This document shows positions 17,707 through 26,170 of a stretch of DNA of 64,000 nucleotides, in pieces. This DNA comes from Candidatus Poribacteria bacterium (GTDB lineage Bacteria; Poribacteria; WGA-4E; WGA-3G). Each line of letters begins with the position of its first letter. Positions within the stretch are counted from its first letter, which is position 1. A program made the translations under genes and the position numbers. The notes under the pieces are model-generated. The model ran no database searches. It had not been told where the DNA came from and saw only the letters and a list, made by a program, of their open reading frames with translations. Where the stretch lies: contig JAJEET010000130.1 of assembly GCA_022820835.1 (NCBI GenBank), forward strand, positions 62,001 to 126,000. The letters run 5' to 3'.

Positions 17707-18159
17707 GTGAAATCAATTGATTCTAAACAAGCAGGATTAACATCCATACAAATTTTAGGTGTCGTTATCGTTCTTGTGGTCATTGCTGCTGTGCTTTTCG
17801 CACCTCGGTTGCTTGGACAAGCAGGGCGCGCACTACAAGCACAAGCCGATGCCGACATTGAAACGCTCGGTATCGCTCTCGATAGATACGCGAAAGATAA
17901 CGGCGATTATCCATCAACTGAACAAGGATTGAAGGCACTCTGGGAAAAGCCTGAAGCACCGCCGATACCCATTAATTGGATCGAACCCTACATCCAAATT
18001 CCGATTACGGAGGATCCCTGGGGGAACCCTTATATCTATATCCGTCCCGGTATACATGACCGATACGGTTATGATCTCATCTCATTCGGAAGCGATGGTG
18101 TCGAGGGGGGTACAGGCGAAGCAGAAGATGTCGTCAGTTGGATCCGGCGTGATGAATAA
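17707..18159 (+). CDS. orphan GspG-like pseudopilin
   Basis: The GTG at 17707 is preferred over an in-frame ATG at 17623: GGAGG lies six bases upstream and it gives a ten-residue leader (VKSIDSKQAG) before the hydrophobic helix LTSIQILGVVIVLVVIAAVLF. The C-terminal domain is typical of T2SS major pseudopilins: YPSTEQGLKALWEKP, DPWGNPYIYIRPG, YDLISFGSDG and GGTGEAEDVVSW, the last parts lining the calcium site. The helix has Gln instead of the nearly invariant Glu at position 5 and Leu instead of Phe at 1. No other secretion genes are nearby. Confidence 0.8.
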   Translation: MKSIDSKQAGLTSIQILGVVIVLVVIAAVLFAPRLLGQAGRALQAQADADIETLGIALDRYAKDNGDYPSTEQGLKALWEKPEAPPIPINWIEPYIQIPITEDPWGNPYIYIRPGIHDRYGYDLISFGSDGVEGGTGEAEDVVSWIRRDE

Positions 18160-18177
18160 GTCAAAACAGTGGTAATT

Positions 18178-18276
18178 AGTTTTCAGTACGATTTTTTTCA
18201 AAAAATCTTTCGGTTATCAGTAAAAAAAGAAAGTTGGCTGAATTAGATCTCCCTCTTTAACTGATAACTGATAACC
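18178..18276. repeat. dispersed hairpin repeat (TTTTCAGTACG family), copy 1
   Basis: The left part reads AGTTTTCAGTACGATTTTT, then AAAAAATCTTTCGG and TTATCAGT, with a GATTTTT/AAAAATC stem. Its end GGTTATCAG pairs with AACTGATAACTGATAACC about 45 bases on. The same sequence occurs at 28959-29004 and, inverted and diverged, at 53098-53150. It fills the gap between the GspG-like and enolase-like genes. Confidence 0.6.
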
Positions 18277-18309
18277 CTTCCCTTTGAAAACTATTCCGCG
18301 GGGGCAACT

Positions 18310-19314
18310 ATGAAGATTACACAGATTAATGTTATCAAAGTAAAAGTGCCGTATCATGAAGGCGTAAACGAACTGATGACCCGTCGCAATCTTTATCAGA
18401 TTGACCACGTCTACAAAGTCCATACCGATGTCGGACTCGTCGGGATCGGCGACGGTTCGCGCCAATCTGATGAAGTCGTTCAACGCTATATCGGTAGAAA
18501 TCCGTTTGAATTTATGAACGGTTGGGCACCGACACCCTTGCAACAGGCGTTTTATGACATCATGGGTAAAGCACTCGGTGTGCCAGTGCATCAACTTTTA
18601 GGAGAGAAAGTTCACGACAAGGCGGCGTTCGGATACTGGTCTATTGATATGACACCAGCGGAGTGGGCAGCAGAAGCGAAACACGCCTACGCACTCGGCT
18701 ATCGACTTCATAAGATCAAGGCGCGTCCATGGTTTGAAGTGCTTGAGCAGGTCCAGGCGATCACTGAAGCCGTGCCAGCGGATTATCAACTCCGCGTTGA
18801 TGCCAACGATTCGTTTGAGACACCCGAACGTACCCTTGAGGTCATACGGCAGCTCCAAGATTACAATATAGAGTCGTTTGAAACGCCGATTCGACAAGCC
18901 GATATCGCGGGTTATCAAGAAATTAAGCAACATACCGATATGCCGATAACAATCCATTTCGGAAACCCGGATCCCATTGAGGCGATTCGCGCAAAAATGA
19001 ACGACTCGTTTATTATCGCCTATCCCGATTCGCGCGCTGCAAATGCCATACGCGAGGCGACGATTTCAAACGCCGCACATCTACCTGTTTGGATACAGAT
19101 TGTCGGACTCGGTATCACTAACGCCTATGTCATGCATCTCGCGGCGGTTATGCCGAATGCAACTATGCCATCAATCACACTAAATGCATTGCGCGCTTTT
19201 GACCTCGTCACACCCTCAACGATTCCACTTGTTGAGGGATACGCAACCGTCCCGAATAGCCCCGGATTAGGGGTTGAATTGAATGAAGACGCACTTGACA
19301 ATTGCCGCGTCTAA
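18310..19314 (+). CDS. divergent enolase-superfamily protein
   Basis: 334 residues, shorter than the first enolase-like protein. It keeps the capping-domain start, K135-x-K137 (HKIKARP), D164 with N166 (RVDAND) and E191 (SFETPI). At the third metal ligand position, where Asp or Glu is normal, it reads ITIHFGNP, and the usual His near the seventh strand is not recognisable. The C-terminus VPNSPGLGVELNED is typical. It is probably an enolase-fold protein with altered or lost proton-abstraction chemistry. It precedes the LamG gene by ten bases. Confidence 0.75.
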   Translation: MKITQINVIKVKVPYHEGVNELMTRRNLYQIDHVYKVHTDVGLVGIGDGSRQSDEVVQRYIGRNPFEFMNGWAPTPLQQAFYDIMGKALGVPVHQLLGEKVHDKAAFGYWSIDMTPAEWAAEAKHAYALGYRLHKIKARPWFEVLEQVQAITEAVPADYQLRVDANDSFETPERTLEVIRQLQDYNIESFETPIRQADIAGYQEIKQHTDMPITIHFGNPDPIEAIRAKMNDSFIIAYPDSRAANAIREATISNAAHLPVWIQIVGLGITNAYVMHLAAVMPNATMPSITLNALRAFDLVTPSTIPLVEGYATVPNSPGLGVELNEDALDNCRV

Positions 19315-19324
19315 GGAGGATGAG

Positions 19325-20125
19325 ATGAAAAAGGTTATTTCTGTCTGCCAAATACAGGCGTTCACAATTATGTTGAGTTTGTTAACCTTCGTGATGGTGT
19401 TCTGTCCTACCGCACACGCTGCGAAACTCGGTTTAGCAAGTGCTTGGCTCTTTGATGACAACGGCGGGAAAACCGTCAGAGATGTCGTCAGTGGACACAA
19501 CGGTGAAATCAAGGGGTCCCTCAAATGGGTCAATGACGGTAAATTCGGCGGCGCGTTGGATTTTCCCGGCAAGGGTGATAGTTACGTCCGCGTAGATCAC
19601 GACGACGTTTTCAATGCCGATCCTTACTCGTTTGTCGCATGGGTAAAGTTGGAAGCTGCCTCTTGGCAATACGTCGTCTGGCGAAATGGAGAGGTCTGGC
19701 CCGAAGCCGACCTTGTCCGACACCTTGATATATGGATTCACGATGCTGATTATCCTGTGTTTATGTGGCATGTCAATGGAAACGTCGGACGGATTGAGGG
19801 TAAAACTATTGTTGCTGATGGTGAGTGGCACCACATCGCCAAAATCTATGATGGCAAAAACGTTCAGATGTTCGTTGATGGGAAATTGGAGGGCGAGGAA
19901 CCGAGTGGCGGCGCATTGGATACAAGTGAATCGCCTATATGGATAGGCGCACGTCCCGGCGATGTCGCAGCAACAGGACTTTTCGACGAGGTCGGATTTT
20001 TTACCGAGGCTCTCTCTGAAGACGAACTTAACGATGTTATGGATAATGGGTTGGCTGACTATGCTGCTGTTGAGGCAGCTGGAAAAGCGACAACAATTTG
20101 GGCATTCTTGAAAACCAAAAAATAG
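19325..20125 (+). CDS. secreted LamG/concanavalin-like domain protein
   Basis: The start is ATG 19325, with AAGGAGG five bases upstream. The 266-residue product has a signal peptide (hydrophobic MLSLLTFVMVFC, cleavage after AHA) and then one LamG-like jelly-roll domain: ASAWLFDDNGG, GDSYVRVDHDD, FSFVAW-type strands, GEWHHIAKIYDG, MFVDGKLEGEEP and GLFDEVGFFTEALSEDEL. Such domains bind carbohydrates or act as structural modules outside the cell. No enzyme domain is attached. Confidence 0.85.
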   Translation: MKKVISVCQIQAFTIMLSLLTFVMVFCPTAHAAKLGLASAWLFDDNGGKTVRDVVSGHNGEIKGSLKWVNDGKFGGALDFPGKGDSYVRVDHDDVFNADPYSFVAWVKLEAASWQYVVWRNGEVWPEADLVRHLDIWIHDADYPVFMWHVNGNVGRIEGKTIVADGEWHHIAKIYDGKNVQMFVDGKLEGEEPSGGALDTSESPIWIGARPGDVAATGLFDEVGFFTEALSEDELNDVMDNGLADYAAVEAAGKATTIWAFLKTKK

Positions 20126-20193
20126 CAGGCATACACCTTTTCTCGATGGTGGGTTAGGTCCCTGTGCTGTAGTAGAAACGGAGAACACACATT

Positions 20194-21612
20194 ATGCAAA
20201 TGCACGTGGGTGGCGAATGGATTGATAAATCCAATAAAATTGACGTACTGAGCCCCTTCGACGGTTCGGTTGTTGATACTGTTCCCAGAGGCGATGCAAG
20301 CGACGTTGAGACTGCTATTCAAACCGCAGAACGCGGCGCGAAAATCATGGCAGGCATGACCGGCTATGAACGCTATGAAATCCTACGGAAAGTGGCGGAT
20401 TTGATGGTCGAGCGCGCCGATGAACTCGCCGAAGTTATCACACGTGAGGAAGGCAAAATCTTAGCGGAGGCGACGGTTGAAGCGACACGCGCCTCTGAAA
20501 TCATCGCGCTTTCCGCAGAAGAGGCGAAGCGATTAACTGGCGAAACAATCCCACTTGAAGGCGCACCCGGTGTCAAGGGTAGACTCGGTTTCACCGTACG
20601 TATGCCGTGCGGTATCGTTGCCGGTATTAGTCCATTCAACTTCCCGCTACACCTCGTCTGCCACAAAGCCGGTCCCGCAATCGCTGGCGGCAACGCGATT
20701 ATCATCAAACCTGCAACGGATACACCGCTCTCCGCCTTGAAACTCGTTGAACTCTTTTTAGAAGCAGGCACACCCCCTGAAGCGATTCAGTGTGTAACGG
20801 GACCCGGCGGCGAAATCGGAGATACGCTCTGTGCAGACCCACGCGTCCGAAAAATTACTTTTACCGGCAGCCGTGATGTCGGAGAACATATCTGTAAGGT
20901 TGCTGGGTTGAAGCGTGTCACGATGGAACTCGGATCGAACTCCCCGCTCATCGTTATGCCTGATGCCGACCCTGAGAAAGTCGCACGGGCCGCAGCTGCC
21001 TCGGGGTATTCCAACGCAGGACAGGTCTGTATCTCAACGCAGCGCGTCATCGCACACGAGAAAATCTACGGCGATTTCTTAGATGCATTCCAGGCAGAAG
21101 TCGCCCAAATCAGCACCGGCGACCCGCTCGCGGAAGGCACACGGATGGGACCCATGATCCGAGAAGGTGATGCTACCCGCGTCGCCGAATGGATTCAGGA
21201 AGCCGTCTCCGATGGCGCAGAGCTCCTCACCGGCGGTGAGAAACATGACCAATTTGTTTCACCTGCCATCCTCGCCAACGTCAAACCGGAAATGAAAATC
21301 TCCTGTGACGAGGTGTTCGGACCGGCTGTCGGTGTGACGCGGGTCAACGACATTGACGAGGCGATCGCACTCGCCAACGATACAAATTATGGATTGAGTG
21401 CCGCGATATTCACCCAGAACATCGATTGGGCAATGAAGTTCGTCCGCGAGGTCGAATCTGGAAATCTGATGGTGAACTGGGGTACACAATGGCGTGCGGA
21501 CTTGATGCCGTACGGTGGTGTCAAAGAGAGCGGCATGGGCAAAGAGGGACCGAAGTACGCTATAGAAGAGATGACCGAATTGAAGATGGCTATCTTCCAT
21601 TTAGATGGTTAG
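20194..21612 (+). CDS. NAD(P)-dependent aldehyde dehydrogenase
   Basis: 472 residues, standard length. It oxidises aldehydes to acids with NAD(P)+. Visible are GISPFNFPLHLV and IIKPATDTPLSA of the cofactor site, FTGSRDVG, the general base Glu in MELGSNSPLIV, and the nucleophile Cys in GYSNAGQVCISTQRV; the C-terminus has PYGGVKESGMGKEG. The sequence resembles the lactaldehyde/glyceraldehyde-3-phosphate (non-phosphorylating) branch, but the substrate is not certain. A clear terminator follows. Confidence 0.92.
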   Translation: MQMHVGGEWIDKSNKIDVLSPFDGSVVDTVPRGDASDVETAIQTAERGAKIMAGMTGYERYEILRKVADLMVERADELAEVITREEGKILAEATVEATRASEIIALSAEEAKRLTGETIPLEGAPGVKGRLGFTVRMPCGIVAGISPFNFPLHLVCHKAGPAIAGGNAIIIKPATDTPLSALKLVELFLEAGTPPEAIQCVTGPGGEIGDTLCADPRVRKITFTGSRDVGEHICKVAGLKRVTMELGSNSPLIVMPDADPEKVARAAAASGYSNAGQVCISTQRVIAHEKIYGDFLDAFQAEVAQISTGDPLAEGTRMGPMIREGDATRVAEWIQEAVSDGAELLTGGEKHDQFVSPAILANVKPEMKISCDEVFGPAVGVTRVNDIDEAIALANDTNYGLSAAIFTQNIDWAMKFVREVESGNLMVNWGTQWRADLMPYGGVKESGMGKEGPKYAIEEMTELKMAIFHLDG

Positions 21613-21623
21613 TAGATTTTGAC

Positions 21624-21657
21624 AACGGGTGGATCTGGACATCCGCCCGTTCTTTTA
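21624..21657. terminator. terminator after the aldehyde dehydrogenase
   Basis: AACGGGTGGAT and ATCCGCCCGTT form an 11-base-pair stem with one G-U pair, followed by TCTTTTA on the plus strand. It sits between convergent genes and may act in both directions. Confidence 0.7.
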
Positions 21658-22260
21658 TGCCTTTTGTGCCACCATGCCAGCGAGGATACCGAGGATTTTG
21701 TCGCACCGCTCAATTGTGTAAGCTGCCATGTCAAGTTGAAGTTTCTTTTCCTCCAACTTAAGAAATATCCACTCTATACCTGACGTGGTAGTACCATAGA
21801 CACAAGGAATATCATTCCCTTGTTCGGCATTAAAACGTTGAGCGGCAACCATTTCTGCAACACACTGCCCCAGCCCCGCTGTCAAATTATCCCTTTTCGC
21901 TTCAACAAGGATAATAGCTGGTGCCTCCAAATGAAATTGGGAGGACGACAGGCTCACCAAAAAATCACAGACCCCCGTTAAGCCGTTTTCGGCATCAACA
22001 TTAAAGTCAATCCCAGAAAAAAAACTGATGCCACGGTTGAAATGCTCCCAGAGTTCAACCAGCACTGCAGAGACAATCAGTTCTGATTTTGCCTTCTCAG
22101 TGCCCATAGCGAAAGCTAATGGGACATTCCGCTCCAGTGTTGTGGTAAGATGTGCACTCGGAACCACCGGTTCTACGTCAGAAAAAATGCCCGCAGCATT
22201 AACTTCTTCAAGGTGAAATGCTTTTTTCACTGTTTCTAAGGTCCAATCGCTATATGCCAT
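21655..22260 (-). CDS. predicted PD-(D/E)XK-like protein of unknown function
   Basis: 201 residues. The centre reads GVCDFLVSL, then AIILVEAKRDNLTAGLGQCVAEM, which fits the D...E-x-K catalytic pattern of the PD-(D/E)XK nuclease fold. The first part contains LERNVPLAFAMGTEKAKSE, which is conserved in a widespread family of hypothetical proteins, as I recall. The end (LDMAAYTIERCDKILGIL) is helical. No methyltransferase or partner gene is adjacent, so a restriction role is not supported. Confidence 0.65.
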   Translation of the reverse strand: MAYSDWTLETVKKAFHLEEVNAAGIFSDVEPVVPSAHLTTTLERNVPLAFAMGTEKAKSELIVSAVLVELWEHFNRGISFFSGIDFNVDAENGLTGVCDFLVSLSSSQFHLEAPAIILVEAKRDNLTAGLGQCVAEMVAAQRFNAEQGNDIPCVYGTTTSGIEWIFLKLEEKKLQLDMAAYTIERCDKILGILAGMVAQKA

Positions 22261-22285
22261 CTGTGATACCTGTGTTCGTTAAAGA

Positions 22286-22331
22286 GCTGGCGAGGTTTCT
22301 TAGGAGTACCGAAGTAAAACACCTCGCCAGC
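22286..22331. repeat. hairpin repeat downstream of the EF-G-like gene
   Basis: GCTGGCGAGGT (22286-22296) and ACCTCGCCAGC (22321-22331) form a perfect 11-base stem. It lies 3' of the EF-G-like gene and may end its transcript, but no T-run follows on the minus strand. The GGCGAGGTTT core recurs inside the 52778-52892 element. Confidence 0.5.
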
Positions 22332-22349
22332 AATGAATTTTAGTATAAT

Positions 22350-24422
22350 CTACTCTTCCTCTTCTTGTTTCGCAGCAGCGACGACCTTCTGCATCACATC
22401 GTCGGGGGCGATTTCGTAGTGCGAGAATTCCATAATAAAGGTGCCACGTGCACTCGTCATCGACTTGAGATCTGCTGAATACCGGAGCATCTCCGAATGT
22501 GGAATATTCGCCTGAATTACTTGCTTTTTCCCGATCTGCTCGACACCCATCACCTGTCCACGTCGTCCATTCAGATCACCGATGATATTACCCATAAACT
22601 GTTCCGGCACCGTAATTGTAACGTTCATGATCGGTTCAAGCAATCCCGGATCGGCTTGTTCCGATGCGGCAGAAAACGCAAGCGAACCAGCAATCTGGAA
22701 CGCCATATCCGAAGAATCCACAGGGTGATGTTTACCGTCGTAGAGATCGATTTGAACATCGACGACGGGGAAACCGGCAATTAAGCCTCTATCCATCCGT
22801 TCGCGGATGCCTTTTTCCACCGCTGGGATATAGTTGCGCGGAATTGAACCACCGACAATGTTGTTGACGAACTCAAACCCTTCACCGCGTTGCAATGGGG
22901 CAATGTTAATCCAGACATCGCCAAACTGCCCTCTTCCACCCGATTGACGTTTGTGCCGTCCTTGGACCTTCTGGACGTTCCGACGTATCGTTTCCCGATA
23001 TGCGATCTTCGGCGGTGATACCTCTGTCTCAACACCGAATTTGTCTGCCATCCGTTCGCGGTTGACCGTGATGTGCAGGTCACCGAGTCCTGAGACAAGC
23101 AACTGCTTCGTGACATCGTTACGTTCAATCCTAAACGCTGGATCCTCTTCAGACATCCGGGTGAGCGAAGTCATTAATTTTTCATCATCACCTTCACGTG
23201 TTGGACGAATAGCGTAAGAGAGCACTGAATTCGGGAAATCAACGCCTACAAGTTTAATGGATGCGTCTCTATCGCAGAGCGTATCGCCGGTATGCGTTTC
23301 GGCAAGCTTGGTGAGCGCACCGATATCACCGGCTTCAACCTGTGGTGTGCTGATTGGGTTTTTACCGTTCATGAAGGTCGTTTTGCCGAGGCGCTCGACC
23401 TGTCCGCGCGTCGAATTGCTGACCTGCGTATCTGCTCGCAACGTACCAGAATAGACTCGGAAAAAACTTAATTGTCCAGCAAACGGGTCTGCTATCGATT
23501 TGAAAACGACAGCGGACATCGGGGCATCTGGCGACGGTTCACGAGTTTCCTCTTCATCCTCAACGCTTTTAACCGCGCCGACATCGACTGGCGATGGGCA
23601 ACCGCTTATGAGCATATCCATCAATTGTTGCACACCGACATTGCTCAAGGCTGCACCACAGAGCACAGGGGTGAACTGGTTTTCAGAGATACCGAGTTTC
23701 AAACCGTTCTGAATTTCCTCTTCCGTGAGTTCTCCTTCAAAAAATTTCTCAATGAGTTCGTCATCACTTTCTGCTGCGACTTCAACGAGTGCTTCGCGGG
23801 TCTCTTCAGCCTGCGCCTCTAATTCTGATGGAATTTCGGCTTTTGAGGCTCGCTTATTGCCATCGGGTTGTAAGTAAGCCGCCATCTGTATGACATCAAC
23901 GACACCTGCGAAATTGTCCTCTTTCCCAATCGGAAGTTGAATCGGAACTGCCCGGGTCTCTAAAATTTCTTCGATGCTCGCAAGCGCGTTTTCAAAATTG
24001 GCGTTTTCTTTGTCCATTTTATTAATTAAAATGAGACGGGGGAGCTGATATATGTCCGCGATCTCCCATACCTTTTCAGTGCCGCCTTCAACACCCGTTG
24101 TTGCATCGACGACAACGATGACAGCGTCGGCAATTCGAAGTACGCTGTAGAGGTCCCCATAAAAATCCTCTGCACCCGGGGTATCAATTAGATTTAGTTT
24201 GTGTCCTTCCCATTCTGCGATACAGACGGAACAGTTGAGAGTTGTTTTACGTGTTATCTCATCAGCGGCATAGTCTGCTGCAGAAGTTCCACTATCAACG
24301 GCACCCATACGCTCAATGGCACCACCGTTGTAAAGCATCGCTTCAACGAGCGATGTTTTGCCTGCTCCTGAATGCGCAATAATGGCAATGTTCCGGATTT
24401 CGTCGGTCCTGTATTGTTTCAT
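22350..24422 (-). CDS. EF-G-like translational GTPase (divergent G3 motif)
   Basis: 690 residues with the EF-G domain order: G domain (AHSGAGKT, DTPGAEDF, NKMDKENA), domain II, then III-V (GLGDLHITVNRERM, YRETIRR, GRHKRQSGGRGQFGD, GSIPRNYIPAVEKGI). Standard EF-G has His in DTPGH for GTP activation; here it is Ala. That, and the G1 region, place it in the EF-G-like paralogue group rather than the main elongation factor. Its precise role is unknown. The ATG has AAGGAG upstream and a good promoter. Confidence 0.88.
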   Translation of the reverse strand: MKQYRTDEIRNIAIIAHSGAGKTSLVEAMLYNGGAIERMGAVDSGTSAADYAADEITRKTTLNCSVCIAEWEGHKLNLIDTPGAEDFYGDLYSVLRIADAVIVVVDATTGVEGGTEKVWEIADIYQLPRLILINKMDKENANFENALASIEEILETRAVPIQLPIGKEDNFAGVVDVIQMAAYLQPDGNKRASKAEIPSELEAQAEETREALVEVAAESDDELIEKFFEGELTEEEIQNGLKLGISENQFTPVLCGAALSNVGVQQLMDMLISGCPSPVDVGAVKSVEDEEETREPSPDAPMSAVVFKSIADPFAGQLSFFRVYSGTLRADTQVSNSTRGQVERLGKTTFMNGKNPISTPQVEAGDIGALTKLAETHTGDTLCDRDASIKLVGVDFPNSVLSYAIRPTREGDDEKLMTSLTRMSEEDPAFRIERNDVTKQLLVSGLGDLHITVNRERMADKFGVETEVSPPKIAYRETIRRNVQKVQGRHKRQSGGRGQFGDVWINIAPLQRGEGFEFVNNIVGGSIPRNYIPAVEKGIRERMDRGLIAGFPVVDVQIDLYDGKHHPVDSSDMAFQIAGSLAFSAASEQADPGLLEPIMNVTITVPEQFMGNIIGDLNGRRGQVMGVEQIGKKQVIQANIPHSEMLRYSADLKSMTSARGTFIMEFSHYEIAPDDVMQKVVAAAKQEEEE

Positions 24423-24736
24423 ACGTCCAAAAAATTCTCCTTTTACTGTTAACCATACGGAATAGAGCGAGCTATGCCGTTGAAGTTACATCTTAACACT
24501 ATGCAACAAAAAAGTCAAGAAAATATTTCTTGGAAACCGATTGCTTGGCGTTGCCTTTGAAGTGGATGAAATGGGGCCTGTGATGAGGCAGTGTCACATC
24601 GTTTTCGAGGTGTGGATACTATATGCGAAGCCTACAAGCGAAGTATCGCGGTTACTCTGCAAGAATATCTGACAAGGGATGCTGGATTTAAGGTATAATT
24701 GATTGTAATGATGATAAATTCCTGAAGGAGATATCT
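24423..24736. other. intergenic region with divergent promoter candidates
   Basis: No gene is supported. It contains the EF-G-like promoter on the minus strand (next entry) and, on the plus strand, TATAAT at 24694-24699 preceded at a poor 19-base spacing by CTGACA, a weak candidate for the DUF423 gene. The middle (about 24540-24670) has no recognisable content. Confidence 0.4.
24491..24519 (-). promoter_or_regulatory. promoter of the EF-G-like gene
   Basis: TTGACT and TAAGAT are separated by 17 bases on the minus strand, about 70 bases before the ATG. Confidence 0.7.
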
Positions 24737-25108
24737 ATGCAAAATCTATTCTTCGCACTCGGCTCAGGGTTGAGCCTGCTTGGGGTTGCGTTTGGGGCGT
24801 TTGGGGCGCATACACTAAAATCAAAACTCGCACCAGAGATGCTTGAGACATTTGAAATTGCTGTCCGGTATCAGATGTACCACAGCCTCGGACTCCTCGC
24901 TGCGGCGTGGGCGGTATCGCAATGGCAGAATCAACTTACAACTGCATCGGGATGGTGTTTTCTCGCTGGCATCCTAATCTTTTCGGGGAGCCTTTACGTG
25001 CTGAGTCTCACAGGGATTCGTTGGCTCGGTGCGATTACACCTATCGGTGGGTTAGCATTTATTGTCGGTTGGGGCTGCCTGACTATCGCTGCGATCCGCG
25101 GCGGATGA
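24737..25108 (+). CDS. DUF423 small membrane protein
   Basis: 123 residues with four hydrophobic segments. Family features are GVAFGAFGAHTLK near the N-terminus, RYQMYHSLGLL, FSGSLYVLSLTG, and ITPIGGLAFIVGW. Function is unknown; the family is a widespread inner-membrane protein (YgdD/YwdK type). GAAGGAGATA precedes the start. Confidence 0.88.
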   Translation: MQNLFFALGSGLSLLGVAFGAFGAHTLKSKLAPEMLETFEIAVRYQMYHSLGLLAAAWAVSQWQNQLTTASGWCFLAGILIFSGSLYVLSLTGIRWLGAITPIGGLAFIVGWGCLTIAAIRGG

Positions 25109-25160
25109 AATTGGTTGGCAAAGTCCATCCACTGGATAGACAGCCACGTTTTCGATGCTC

Positions 25161-26164
25161 CTATGGTGAAAGGGACACCGCAATGCCGAGAGTTAGTATA
25201 CTGTCCGTGACGACATCTTCAACGTTTGAACCGTCGAGGTTGGCACGCTGAACCTTATATTTATGCGGAAGTGTCCAGTATATTTTCCCACCCGAAATGT
25301 CTAAGGCAATACCGATCGGACTATCCGCATAATATATTTTTAGATTTAAAATATCGAACGGAATACTCATGGCAGTACCGATCAGTCTACCGTATCTAAC
25401 AAAGAGTGTCTTGAAATTTGAACCATCGAGATTCGCACACTGAAGTTTACCGCTGAATTCATCTGCCCAATAAATCTTATTTCCATCCAAGTCCAGAGCG
25501 ATGCCGTTTGGACCCAGTAAATCAGTGATAATGTCTTCAACGTCTGAACCGTCGAGGTTCGCACGTTGAATCTTACCCGCACCAAGGTCTGCCCAGTACA
25601 TTTTACCATTGTGAACATCCAAGGCGATGCCACGTGGACTTTTCAAACCAGTGATGATGTCTTCAACGTCTGCACCATCAAGGTTGGCGCGTTGAATCTT
25701 GTTTGTCGCAGCATTCCAGACCGTCCAGTACATCTTATTTCCGTCAATATCCAGTGTAATGCCTTCCTTTCTTCCTTCACTGGGCGGAATAAGTTCCTCT
25801 ACGTTTGAACCGTCCAAGTTGGCACGTTGGATCTTACAGCCACTCGTCCAGTATATCTGCCCGCCAGAAATGTCTAATGCTATATCAATTGGCGTGCATG
25901 CGTCCGTAACGAGGTCTTCAATATCTGAGTTACCGGAGTGAATGCGTCGAATTCTATCGGATCTGTTTGTCCAATAGATGAGTACATCGTGGGGGGTTTT
26001 GCTTGGGTGTTTCTTTGAGGTGACCTCGTCCCTACAACAGATGGTTCTTCAGGTAATATGTCCTGTGACATTTTCTCGTCTTCCTCGTAACCAACGAAAA
26101 AGACGAAAAAACCGACACATCCAATTCCAATTAAGGCGATAGCAAGTATCACTTTTTTTACCAT
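25161..26164 (-). pseudogene. membrane-anchored YWTD beta-propeller protein, frameshifted
   Basis: The N-terminal frame starts at ATG 26164 with an anchor helix (VILAIALIGIGCVGFFVFFV) and an acidic linker. The propeller lies in another frame: repeats of IALDISGGKIYWT and KIQRANLDGSNVE run to the stop at 25161. The frames would join if one base were added in the C6 tract (G6 on the plus strand, 25991-25996): reading then changes from KPPTMYSS to KPPHDVLIYWT, entering the first repeat smoothly. It is a recent frameshift, a sequencing error or a slippery phase-variable tract. YWTD propellers bind proteins. It lies six bases downstream of pbpC. Confidence 0.75.
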
Positions 26165-26170
26165 AATTCA

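Noticed and set aside
19433..20188. Long 251-codon minus-strand frame opposite the LamG gene
   Set aside because: It mirrors the LamG coding frame, and the plus strand has a signal peptide, strong Shine-Dalgarno and recognisable domain.
21655..22260. A restriction endonuclease of a restriction-modification system
   Set aside because: The D...E-x-K pattern fits a nuclease fold, but no methyltransferase is nearby and the family is widespread and uncharacterised.
24540..24736. A possible decayed toxin-antitoxin gene fragment before DUF423
   Set aside because: Only 18-22 codon frames are open and none matches a family I recognise.
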